This document shows, one piece after another, positions 9,755-17,700 of a stretch of DNA of 26,557 bases. How positions within the stretch are numbered: position 1 is the first letter of the stretch; each line of letters begins with the position of its first letter. Source of the DNA: Methanobrevibacter ruminantium (GTDB lineage Archaea; Methanobacteriota; Methanobacteria; Methanobacteriales; Methanobacteriaceae). The position numbers were made by a program, and so were the translations under genes. The notes under the pieces are model-generated. The model was not told the origin of the DNA and ran no database searches. It saw only the letters and a program-made list of their open reading frames with translations. The stretch is from positions 1 through 26,557 of the forward strand of contig NZ_JAEDCO010000024.1 of assembly GCF_016294135.1 (NCBI RefSeq), written 5' to 3'.

Positions 9755-10279
9755 TTATACTTTTCCTAAGTTTTCACCAGAGTAACTGATTGCAATTGCA
9801 TCTACAACAGTTCCGTTTGCATCTGAAATATAGCAGATGTATTGAGTTCCGTCATCCTTAACGTTGCTTACATATGCTCCTGCTTCTCCGATAAAACTGG
9901 AAGCAACTGATTTAGCTTGGGCAGCACTTATTTTGCTTTGGCCTTGCCCTCCGGAGCCTCCAGAATTGCCTCCAGATCCTGAACCTGAGCCGGATCCAGA
10001 TCCTGAGCCAGAGTTGCTGCCTCCGTTAGAATGTGTTCCTCCACTGCTTCCACTGGAACCTGAACTTCCTCCGTTGGAAACATCTGACCCAGTTCCATCA
10101 CCGGAATTATCTCCAAACAAATTGCCAATTCTATTATCTTGAGAACTTGAACTGTCTGGGGAGAATCCAGTCAAATCATTGAATACTGCATTATCTCCTT
10201 CGCTTATTCCATATGCAGTTACTCCTGCTGCGATACATAATACAATAATTACGGATATGATTATATTTGAATTGTCCAT
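9755..10279 (-). CDS. Membrane-anchored protein with Gly/Ser linker and PepSY-like domain (paralogue 2)
   Basis: This 174-residue paralogue of the preceding gene shares most of its first 24 residues (MDNS-IIISV-IVLCIAAGVTAYG) and the motif VFNDLTGFSPD. The anchor is at residues 5-23. The linker (residues 60-115) is Gly/Ser-rich and includes a run of GS dipeptides at about 91-102. The outer domain (117-174), starting KISAAQAKSVASSFIG and containing VKDDGTQYICYISDANGTVVDAIAI, fits a PepSY-like beta-sheet pattern better than paralogue 1 does; this is inferred from sequence pattern only. The linker DNA is locally GC-rich compared with its surroundings because of GGN and TCN codons. A strong GGAGGTG ribosome-binding site precedes the ATG. 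The two genes are in tandem, 262 bp apart, each with its own promoter and terminator. Confidence 0.75.
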   Translation of the reverse strand: MDNSNIIISVIIVLCIAAGVTAYGISEGDNAVFNDLTGFSPDSSSSQDNRIGNLFGDNSGDGTGSDVSNGGSSGSSGSSGGTHSNGGSNSGSGSGSGSGSGSGGNSGGSGGQGQSKISAAQAKSVASSFIGEAGAYVSNVKDDGTQYICYISDANGTVVDAIAISYSGENLGKV

Positions 10280-10309
10280 TCTTTCACCTCCTTCAATTAG
10301 AAGAATATT

Positions 10310-10317
10310 TTTATAAA
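10310..10317 (-). promoter_or_regulatory. Putative TATA box for PepSY-like paralogue 2
   Basis: TTTATAAA on the minus strand sits within a string matching the promoter of paralogue 1. It is only about 34 bp before the ATG, so transcription would start within the ribosome-binding site region. Either the leader is very short or another TATA (for example GATATATTTAAG near 10398-10387) is used. Confidence 0.35.
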
Positions 10318-10363
10318 TTTGAATTAATTGGTTTTTTAAATTGAATTTAAAAAAAATTAAACA

Positions 10364-10389
10364 ATTGTATATTATTATTGTATATTATC
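10364..10389. repeat. 13-bp tandem direct repeat (two units)
   Basis: ATTGTATATTATT (10364-10376) is followed directly by ATTGTATATTATC (10377-10389), a 12 of 13 match. It lies 85-110 bp upstream of PepSY-like paralogue 2, where an activator could bind. A related TTGTATATT string occurs in the bioA upstream region. Confidence 0.4.
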
Positions 10390-10492
10390 TTAAATATATC
10401 TTTCCTAAAAAATTTTTCTATTTTATCATATTTTTTAAAGGTCTATCATTGAATTTTTCATAAGATTATTCATTGATTTTTTTTAAAAATTT

Positions 10493-10552
10493 CTATAAAA
10501 ATCCCTATAAAAATCTCTATTAAAATCTCTATTAAAAAATCTATTAAAAATT
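10493..10552. repeat. 12-bp-period tandem array (five units)
   Basis: The tetramer CTAT recurs at exactly 12-bp spacing at 10493, 10505, 10517, 10529 and 10541. The units are CTATAAAAATCC, CTATAAAAATCT, CTATTAAAATCT, CTATTAAAAAAT and CTATTAAAAATT. The result is an A-tract every 12 bp, close to one helical turn, about 400-450 bp upstream of frhA. Confidence 0.6.
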
Positions 10553-10557
10553 TAATT

Positions 10558-10603
10558 TTTTGCATGATTTTTTAAATGATAAATCTTGTTTTTTCATGCA
10601 AAA
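10558..10603. repeat. 10-bp inverted repeat with 26-bp spacer
   Basis: TTTTGCATGA (10558-10567) and TCATGCAAAA (10594-10603) are perfect inverted copies directly downstream of the 12-bp array. The arms contain G/C bases, rare in this region, which makes chance less likely. The arm-to-arm geometry (36 bp centre to centre) could suit two dimers or a looped-out hairpin. Confidence 0.4.
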
Positions 10604-10710
10604 TTTCTAATTCATTTTTTCTTAAAAAGTAATACATTTTATAAGAAAATTCATAAAAAACTAAAAAAATTTATCATCATGTATTTGTCATGATTAATCA
10701 TTTTTATTTT

Positions 10711-10724
10711 TTAGCTTAACCTAA
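10711..10724. promoter_or_regulatory. Putative operator copy 1 upstream of frhA
   Basis: TTAGCTTAACCTAA differs by one base from the perfect palindrome TTAGGTTAACCTAA. A second one-mismatch copy lies 98 bp downstream at 10809-10822. The arms resemble TTAGGT/ACCTAA half-sites of some metal-dependent repressors, but the spacing is shorter than a DtxR/IdeR-type box. Confidence 0.4.
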
Positions 10725-10808
10725 TTAATTGATTTTATATCGTGCCTATGGACTTATTTTTTTGACTTTTCAAGAATTTTTAACGAATTTTTGATTTTTT
10801 GTCTAAAT

Positions 10809-10822
10809 TTAGGTGAACCTAA
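10809..10822. promoter_or_regulatory. Putative operator copy 2 upstream of frhA
   Basis: TTAGGTGAACCTAA has perfect 6-bp arms around a GA centre and matches 12 of 14 bases with copy 1. It ends about 45 bp upstream of the best frhA TATA candidate, a position usual for archaeal activators. If the TATA is the more upstream CTATTTAAG (10833-10841), it would overlap the BRE region instead. Confidence 0.45.
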
Positions 10823-10863
10823 TAAATAAAACTATTTAAGTGTTTCTTTTTGATTTTAAAAGT

Positions 10864-10896
10864 TTAATTTATATTACTTTAGTATTATATATTAAT
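10864..10896 (+). promoter_or_regulatory. frhADGB core promoter candidates
   Basis: Two TATA-like strings are present, TTTATATTA (10867-10875) and TATATATTA (about 10886-10894). Expected starts are near 10896 or 10915, giving leaders of 30-50 nt. GAGGTGA (10936-10942), five bases before the TTG start, is the ribosome-binding site. Confidence 0.45.
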
Positions 10897-10947
10897 AATG
10901 TTAGTTTCTAACTTTTAAAATTTTAAATAAAATAAGAGGTGACACAT

Positions 10948-12165
10948 TTGAGCGATAAAATAGTTATATCCCCAACATCTCGTCAAGAAGGTCATGCGGA
11001 ATTAGTCATGGAAATTGACGATGAAGGGATCGTTACCAAAGGTAGATACTTCAGTATCACACCTGTCAGAGGCTTAGAGAAAATGGTTACAGGTAAAGCA
11101 CCTGAGACTGCACCAGTTCTTTGTCAAAGAATCTGTGGGGTATGCCCAATTCCTCACACAATGGCATCCGTTGAAGCAATGGATGACTCTTTAGGCATTG
11201 AAATTCCAAAAGCAGCAGCATTGTTAAGAGAATTAACAATCTCCGCTTCCAACTTAAACAGTCACGCAATTCACCATTTCTTAGTTGCACCTGACTTCGT
11301 GCCTGAAGATCTTTTCAAGACTGCAGTAGACAGTGTTGGAACAATTAGGAAAAACGCACAATATGTTGTAGATATGGTAGCTGGTGAAGGTATCCACCCA
11401 TCTGACGTAAGAATCGGTGGTATGGCAAGAAACTTATCTGAACTTGCACGTAAAAAATTATACACCAGACTCAAAGCATTAGTACCAGTAGTAGACAACC
11501 ACGTTGAATTGATGACTAACTTAATCCTTGAAAAGGACATTCCTGAAGGATTAGGTGCTATTACTGCTCCTGTATTTGCAAGTGATGTTATTTACGGTAA
11601 AAGAGAATTCTTCGATCTTGACAGATTCACTGAAATTGTACCAGAATTATGGTATGATGACCCAGAAATCGGTAAAAGAGCATGTACTACTGTACCATTA
11701 TACGATGGTTTAAATGTAGAAACTGGTCCTAGAGCAAGATTAGATAAATTCCAAGGCTACAAAGAAAAAGGTGTTGTAGCTCAACACTTAGCTAGAGCTC
11801 GTGAAATGAAAACTTACCTTTCCAGAGCTATTGCTATCTTAGATGAATTAGACACTGCTGCTAATACCCTCGCAGATTTCGACCCAAGAGGAACCAACAA
11901 ATTAGGTATCGGTGTAGTAGAAGCTCCTAGAGGAACTGATATTCACATGGCACAAGTAAAAGACGGAAAAACCGCTTTCTACAGTGCATTAGTACCAACT
12001 ACTTGGAACATCCCAACTATGGGTCCTGCAACTGAAGGATTCCATCACGAATGGGGACCTCACGTAATCAGAGCTTACGACCCATGTTTATCTTGTGCAA
12101 CTCACGTAATGGTAGTTGATGACGAAGATGGATCAGTTGTTAAAAACGAAATGGTGAGAATTTAA
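10948..12165 (+). CDS. frhA: Coenzyme F420-reducing [NiFe]-hydrogenase, alpha (large) subunit
   Basis: This is the nickel-bearing catalytic subunit of the cytosolic FrhABG complex, which oxidises H2 and passes electrons to coenzyme F420. TTG at 10948 is chosen as start because GAGGTGA lies five bases before it and the protein then begins SDKIVISPTSRQEGHAEL, as expected for FrhA. An in-frame GTG nine bases upstream is part of the ribosome-binding site. With this start (405 residues) the four nickel ligands fall at C63 and C66 (RICGVCP) and C380 and C383 (DPCLSCATH). The residues after H386 (VMVVDDEDGSVVKNEMVRI) form the C-terminal extension that the FrhD protease removes after nickel insertion. 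All four ligands are cysteine; no selenocysteine is used. First gene of frhADGB, 29 bp before frhD. Confidence 0.97.
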   Translation: MSDKIVISPTSRQEGHAELVMEIDDEGIVTKGRYFSITPVRGLEKMVTGKAPETAPVLCQRICGVCPIPHTMASVEAMDDSLGIEIPKAAALLRELTISASNLNSHAIHHFLVAPDFVPEDLFKTAVDSVGTIRKNAQYVVDMVAGEGIHPSDVRIGGMARNLSELARKKLYTRLKALVPVVDNHVELMTNLILEKDIPEGLGAITAPVFASDVIYGKREFFDLDRFTEIVPELWYDDPEIGKRACTTVPLYDGLNVETGPRARLDKFQGYKEKGVVAQHLARAREMKTYLSRAIAILDELDTAANTLADFDPRGTNKLGIGVVEAPRGTDIHMAQVKDGKTAFYSALVPTTWNIPTMGPATEGFHHEWGPHVIRAYDPCLSCATHVMVVDDEDGSVVKNEMVRI

Positions 12166-12194
12166 TTTTATAGATTTTAATAGAGAGGAATATC

Positions 12195-12668
12195 ATGCCT
12201 TATGATGCAGGAAGATTAGTTGTTGGATGTGGAAACGTATTGTTTAAAGATGACGGTTTCGGTCCAATGGTTATTCATGCTTTAGAAGATTATTTTAAAG
12301 AAAATGATATTAAAATGCCGCAAGACACTCAGTTCATTGATGCAGGAACCGGGGCGACTCATTTCATTTTTTCCATGCCTGATGATAATTGGAAAAAAGT
12401 TATTGTAGTTGACGTGGTTGAATGGAATGCGGAACCAGGAACCCTTAAGATTTTTTCACCTTATGACATGCCTAAAGGCAAATATGAGAACGCTCATACT
12501 TGGCCTGTAGAAGAACCACTTCACGATCTAGTGGATATGGGCATTGAGGTAGTCATTGTAGGATGTAAACCGGCAGAAATCACTGCACCAGATGTTGATA
12601 TGGGCTTAACAGAGCCAGTGGAGGCGGCTATTCCAAAAGCTATTGAAATGATATTAAATGAACTTTAA
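12195..12668 (+). CDS. frhD: F420-hydrogenase maturation endopeptidase
   Basis: This [NiFe]-hydrogenase maturation protease (HybD/HycI family) clips the C-terminal tail of FrhA once nickel is in place. The 157-residue length is typical. The family N terminus is visible as LVVGCGNVLFKDDGFGP, with D20 at the position of the nickel-sensing acidic residue of HybD, and a second conserved aspartate at D73 in VIVVDVVEW. GAGAGG precedes the ATG. Its place between frhA and frhG is the normal frhADGB order, and it is 12 bp from frhG. It is not part of the mature enzyme. Confidence 0.95.
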   Translation: MPYDAGRLVVGCGNVLFKDDGFGPMVIHALEDYFKENDIKMPQDTQFIDAGTGATHFIFSMPDDNWKKVIVVDVVEWNAEPGTLKIFSPYDMPKGKYENAHTWPVEEPLHDLVDMGIEVVIVGCKPAEITAPDVDMGLTEPVEAAIPKAIEMILNEL

Positions 12669-12680
12669 AGGGGTTTAGCA

Positions 12681-13625
12681 ATGCTTGATGGATTAAAAAA
12701 TAAATTAAGAAAATTTTTAGGCCTTGAAGCTAAACCGGACGCAGAAGATGATGAAGCAAAAGCTAAATTAAAACAAGAAATTAAAAGTGAAGTAGAAGCT
12801 CAATCAAAGCCTGCTGAAGAGGCAAAGAAAGCAGCTGATGCTGCAGCTGAAGAAGAGGCTAAAAAACAAGCAGAATCATCTGAGCAAATAAGTAAAGAAT
12901 CTTCAACACAGGAGGTTGAAAAAGTGGCTGACAAACCAAAAATAGGATATATTCACATGAGTGGTTGTACTGGAGACGGTATGTCATTAACTGAAAACTA
13001 TGACATTCTCTCAACCTTACTCACTGATATGGTGGACATTGTTTACGGAACAACTTTAGTAGATTTATGGGAAATGCCTGAAATGGATTTAGCATTAGTC
13101 GAAGGGTCTGTCTGTTTACAAGATGAACACAGTGTAAAAGAACTTATGGAAGTAAGAGAAAAATCAGGATTAGTTTGCGCATTTGGATCTTGTGCTATGA
13201 CTGGTTGTTTCACCCGTTACGCACGTGGTGGACAATTAGCTCAACCAAAACATGAATCATTTGTACCAATTTCTGACTTAATTAAAGTAGATTGTGCTAT
13301 TCCAGGATGCCCAGCATCCCCTGAAATTATTGCAAAAGTAGTTGTTGCATTAATTAACGGTGACATGGATTACTTACAACCTATGTTAGACATGGCAGCA
13401 TGCAACTTAGCATGTGGTTGTGACTTACAAACCAATGTTGTAAGCAAAGCATTATGTTGTGGTTGTGGAACTTGTGTATTAGCATGTCCAACCAGAGCTC
13501 TTGAAATGGTAGAAGGTAGACCATCCCACAATAAGAACAGATGTATTAAATGTGGTGCATGTACTACTCACTGTCCAAGAACCTGGTTCCCTGCTGAACA
13601 AATTAAAAAAGACTTAGGATTATAG
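12681..13625 (+). CDS. frhG: F420-reducing hydrogenase, gamma (small, Fe-S) subunit
   Basis: FrhG carries electrons from the nickel site in FrhA to FrhB through iron-sulfur clusters. The small-subunit core starts at about residue 87 with IGYIHMSGCTGD. It holds the proximal-cluster cysteines (SGCTGD, FGSCAMTGC, PGCPASPE) and a C-terminal two-cluster ferredoxin part (CCGCGTCVLACP and CIKCGACTTHCP). Residues 1-81 form an unusual Lys/Glu/Ala-rich, probably helical extension beginning MLDGLKNKLRKFLGLE. An in-frame GTG at residue 82, preceded by a perfect AGGAGGT, could give a 233-residue form of about 25 kDa without the extension. The ATG at 12681 has only GGGG as ribosome-binding site. The stop is 11 bp from frhB. 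Confidence 0.94.
   Translation: MLDGLKNKLRKFLGLEAKPDAEDDEAKAKLKQEIKSEVEAQSKPAEEAKKAADAAAEEEAKKQAESSEQISKESSTQEVEKVADKPKIGYIHMSGCTGDGMSLTENYDILSTLLTDMVDIVYGTTLVDLWEMPEMDLALVEGSVCLQDEHSVKELMEVREKSGLVCAFGSCAMTGCFTRYARGGQLAQPKHESFVPISDLIKVDCAIPGCPASPEIIAKVVVALINGDMDYLQPMLDMAACNLACGCDLQTNVVSKALCCGCGTCVLACPTRALEMVEGRPSHNKNRCIKCGACTTHCPRTWFPAEQIKKDLGL
12910..12926 (+). promoter_or_regulatory. Internal Shine-Dalgarno and GTG start within frhG
   Basis: AGGAGGT (12910-12916) lies seven bases before an in-frame GTG (12924-12926). The protein from there reads VADKPKIGYIHMSGC, which is where the conserved FrhG core begins. The match to the archaeal anti-Shine-Dalgarno is better than that of the annotated ATG. 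It is either the real start or a second start producing a short FrhG. Confidence 0.5.
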
Positions 13626-13636
13626 GAGGAAGTAAA

Positions 13637-14482
13637 ATGGCATTCGGTACATATAAAGAAGTAGTATCTGCAAGAGCTACTGACAAAGCAATCCAAAAAG
13701 TCGCACAAGATGGTGGAATCGTAAGCGCATTATTATGCTACGCTTTAGAAGAAAACATCATTGAAGGAGCTATTGTTGCTGGAGATACTGAAGACGCATG
13801 GAAACCTGAACCAACTATTGCAATGACTCCAGAAGAAATCATTGCAGCAGCAGGTACCAAATACACCTTCTCTCCAAACGCAATCAGACTCAAAGAAGCT
13901 GTAAGGCAATACGGTCTTGAAAAAATCGGAACTGTAGGAACCCCTTGTCAAATTATGGGACTCAGAAAAATGCAATCCTACCCATTTGCTACCAGATTTG
14001 TAGCAGATAAACTCGCATTAATCATCGGTATTTTCTGTATGGAAAACTTCCCAAGAGATTCCTTAAAAACCTTCGTAGAAGGTAAAATGAGCTCTTCCTT
14101 AGACAATGTTAACAAAATGGACATTGGTAAAGGAAAATTCTGGATTACCGATCCTGAAAAAGAATCTGGACTTGCATTAAAAGAAACCCATGGATACGAA
14201 CAAGCTGGATGTAACATCTGTCTCGACTATGTTGCAGAATTAGCTGATGTATCAACCGGTTCTGTAGGTTCCCCAGATGGCTGGTCCACTGTATTCACCA
14301 GAACTGACAACGGAGCAGACATCTTTACCGCAGCTGTTGAAGCTGGTGTAATCGAAACCAAACCAATGGATGATGTAAAACCTGGTTTAGGATTACTCGA
14401 AAAATTAGCTAACGGTAAGAAAGACAAAGGTCAAAAAGAAATCGAAAGAAGAGTCAACATGGGACTTCCAAGTCCTTTCTAA
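13637..14482 (+). CDS. frhB: F420-reducing hydrogenase, beta (F420-binding, FAD) subunit
   Basis: FrhB binds FAD, one [4Fe-4S] cluster and coenzyme F420 and performs hydride transfer to F420. The 281-residue length and the family landmarks are present: DGGIVSALLCYALEE near residue 26, VGTPCQIMGLRK (cluster cysteine region), IGIFCMENFPRDSL, and GCNICLDYVAELADVSTG. It is homologous to the F420-dependent subunits of Fqo/Fpo and glutamate synthase-like enzymes. GGAGG eight bases before the ATG gives strong translation. Last gene of the operon; a hairpin plus T-tract follows. Confidence 0.96.
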   Translation: MAFGTYKEVVSARATDKAIQKVAQDGGIVSALLCYALEENIIEGAIVAGDTEDAWKPEPTIAMTPEEIIAAAGTKYTFSPNAIRLKEAVRQYGLEKIGTVGTPCQIMGLRKMQSYPFATRFVADKLALIIGIFCMENFPRDSLKTFVEGKMSSSLDNVNKMDIGKGKFWITDPEKESGLALKETHGYEQAGCNICLDYVAELADVSTGSVGSPDGWSTVFTRTDNGADIFTAAVEAGVIETKPMDDVKPGLGLLEKLANGKKDKGQKEIERRVNMGLPSPF

Positions 14483-14510
14483 ACTCTTCCAGACTTTTAG
14501 AAAAAGTTTG

Positions 14511-14569
14511 ATCAAAATTATCTCAATTTTGATACAAATTTTTTCTTTTTTCTTTTTACTTTTTTTTTA
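14511..14569 (+). terminator. frh operon terminator
   Basis: A perfect 9-bp stem, ATCAAAATT/AATTTTGAT, with a 5-nt loop (14511-14533) is followed by a T-rich tract to 14569. The preceding AAAAAGTTTGATCAA (14501-14515) is a near match, in opposite orientation to the gene, to the 3' element found after leuS and get3. Confidence 0.65.
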
Positions 14570-14689
14570 CGAATTTTTTATTTGTTCGTATTATTTTTAA
14601 CTATTTTTATTATCTATTTATTAACTATTTTTTACTATCTTTCATATTTTCTATTTTTATAATCAACATTTTCCAATCTAATCAAATAA

Positions 14690-14701
14690 TTAATATATAA
14701 T
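14690..14701 (+). promoter_or_regulatory. Putative TATA box for adhesin 1
   Basis: TTAATATATAAT lies about 83 bp before the chosen ATG; the transcript would start near 14721. Further upstream, at about 14640-14662, is an AT-rich string beginning TTTC that loosely resembles the 27-bp element of the other two adhesin genes. Confidence 0.35.
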
Positions 14702-14778
14702 AAAATAAAAATCTTAAACATAATAATAAATTTTATTTGTTAAAAATTAAATTAATATTTAGATTATTTGGTGAAATT

Positions 14779-17700
14779 ATGAAAAGATTAAGTAAGTTTT
14801 GTATATTATCAATTATTCTAATAATTTTAAGCATTTCTGCTGTAAGTGCTTCAGAGGTTGATAATGATAATATCCAATCTTCTATTGATGATATTGGCAT
14901 TCAGGAAATGCCTATTGAAGAGGTCTCTTCAAATGAAGAAATATCAGATCAATCAGAAGGTTCTAATTTTTACCAAGCATCTAATGAAAATGAAGAGGAT
15001 AATCTGGCTGTTCTTGATGCGATAAATAATGACAACTCTCAAAATAATGTCTTATCTGCAGGATCTATTGGAAATGTACATAAGGTTACTCCTTCCAATT
15101 ATTCAAAATATTTCAAAAATGGTTTTGTGGATACAACTATTGTCAAGTCTGGAGACATTATGGATTTATCCGGAAATTTCAATAAGGTGAATTTCACATT
15201 TACAATTCCTTGTTCAATAACAAGCAGTTCAAGTAATGCTTATCTTAATAATTGTGTAGTCCAATATTTGGACGTTAACTCTTCAATGTACTCAAATGTT
15301 TCCAATTTAAGGTTTACTGTCGATATTGAAAAGCATCCATCTGTTTATGTCGTTCGTTCAAGCCATATAAACATTTTTAACTGTAATTCCTATTCAACAG
15401 GAGCAAACAGTAATCCAACCCTTTTGGTAGGCTCCACCTATTGCAACATACATGACAATATCTTCGAAACAACATTCACTGGATATATGAATATGTCATG
15501 GAAACGTGCAGGAATCTTGCTTGGAGAGTCTCACTACAACAACATTTATAACAATGATGTTACTATAAAGGATTCAAATGGAATATATCTAACAACTTAT
15601 GGTTGGGAAAAATCCAATTACAATAACATCTATAACAATACAATCAGATCTTCTGCAATCAGCGAAGAGACTGGCCTTCCTAACCCTTCAGCATGGGCTT
15701 ATGGTGTCCATATCATGGGAGATTACAATAAGGCAATAAACAATACAATCTACCTGATGTATAGGGGAGTTGATTCAGAAGGAAGCTTTAATGAAATCAT
15801 TGGCAATAACATTTATAATCTTGCAGGAAGTTATTATGAAGGAAACAATGGTACTGATGGTGGAGAGTATGGAATCCATGCATCATATGACAACACTATC
15901 ATAAACAATACCATTCATGACAGCAAGATAACTGGATCTGCAATTTATGTTACTGTAAATTGTACTGCAATTGGTAATGTAATTGAGAATATAACTGGAG
16001 AGCATGCTTTTGAGTTTTCAATTTCAGCTTCAAATACTTTAGTTCATGATAATTTCATCAATATGGCTTCAGGAAATGGAATGTACATTAGAGGGAATAT
16101 GACTAATGTAACAGTTTCTAATAATGCAATTCACACTCCAGACGGGACTGCTATTTTAATTAAAATGCTGTCAAAAACTAAAATTCCAGACCATATCTAT
16201 TTAGTGAATAATCAAATTTTTGATTTTAAAAATGCAGCAATTAACTTTGCAGAAATTGAATCTAAGTCAAATATATCTGCATTTAACAATTCAATAGTAA
16301 TAACTAATGACACATTCTTCGTTCCTTTTGACAATCAAGGTGTCTTGAAAAATCTTAAAGGCATCGATTATATTTTATTTAAAGGAACTTTTGATAATTT
16401 GGCAGTTGATTCAATTACAATAGGTCAAAGCATATCCATTTTAGGCGAAGATGCTCAAATAATGGATATTCCTTTCGTTATAGGTTCTTCAAACCTTAAA
16501 ATTGAAAATATTTCCGTAATCATTGAAAAAGATATCAATGGATTCATTTTTGATAATGTTGAAAACATTAGTTTTATAAATAACAGAATTACTGTCGATT
16601 CTCTAAATTATGCATTAGTATTGAATAATTCAAAGATTAACATGGTGGATAATTTCATTATTATCAATGAATATAATCCTGCCATTTTAAATGATAATGG
16701 AAGTTATATTTTATATGGTGAAAATATCATTAGAACATTAGCAGATATGGATATAGAGTCACTAAATGATTCAATCTTAAAAATCACTGTTTATATAGTA
16801 AGTGATGAAAATTACAATTCAATTTTCAATTCCGCAGGAACTTTCCATGATGATTTTGACATAGCTATTGGAGACACTTTAAAGATTGGAAATTTAACAA
16901 ATAAAACCATTAGGATTGATATTCCATTAATCATTTCATCATATAAGGATTCTGTAATAACTAATTCCACTATAATTCTTGAAGATATGGCAACAAACAC
17001 CAATATATCTGATTTAAGGTTTAAATTGGAGAATAATTGTCTTAAAAAAGACTTTTCATTTATTATAATCAAAGATGGAGTAAGCAATTTAATCATAGAA
17101 AATAATCGTTTTGATGTTTCCGATATTTCAGGGGATGCAAGTTTATCCTCCATTAAGATTATAGGTGCAGATGAAAGCGCTGGAAATATAAGATTATTGA
17201 GTAATGTTTTTAATCTAAATGCTGATTTAAATTCCATTTCAGCTATTTCTGCCCTTAATGAAGGATTAAACAATTATGAAGACATTACAGATGCTTTAAC
17301 TGTTTTGAATAATAATATTTCCATAACAAATAATCGTGAAGATGGGCTAATTTATGGAATCAATCTAGTAAATAGCAAAAATCCAAAAATCAATTCCAAT
17401 GATATTGCTGTAAGTGGAGACACTGCATTTGGACTTTATTTTAATAAAGTGTCAAATTCCAATATTGCAGACAATACAATATATGAAAACAATGCTTTAG
17501 TAATCATTAGTCATTCCAACAATCCTACAAAGGATATCCAAAATGCAATTGACAGTGCAAAAGAAGGAGAAATCATTTATTTAGGTAATGGTCTTTATTC
17601 AATCAAAGATTCCATAATTGTAAATAAGTCAATTGGCATAGTTGGTGGAATATTGTTGGATAATATTGATTCCAGTTCCAATCAATTGGTATCAAGTGAT

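Larger units (their letters stand above)
10280..10947. other. 668-bp gene-free, repeat-rich region before frhADGB
   Basis: No credible coding sequence is seen on either strand. From left to right it holds the promoter of PepSY-like paralogue 2, a 13-bp tandem direct repeat, a five-unit 12-bp array, a 10-bp inverted repeat with 26-bp spacing, two copies of a 14-bp palindrome, and the frhA core promoter with its ribosome-binding site. It is the longest non-coding stretch in the window. Confidence 0.7.

Noticed and set aside
9864..10142. Open plus-strand frame encoding a Pro/Glu/Asp repeat protein
   Set aside because: It is the antisense shadow of the Gly/Ser linker of PepSY-like paralogue 2; the real gene has a ribosome-binding site, anchor and paralogue.
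10493..10552. CRISPR array
   Set aside because: Units are only 12 bp with no spacers and no cas genes are nearby.
10711..10822. Classical iron box (DtxR/IdeR type) before frhA
   Set aside because: The half-sites look similar, but the known box is a 19-bp palindrome; here the palindrome is 14 bp, so only a new site is proposed.
10939..10941. GTG as frhA start codon
   Set aside because: This GTG is part of the GAGGTGA ribosome-binding site; TTG at 10948 gives the correct FrhA N terminus and nickel ligand numbering.
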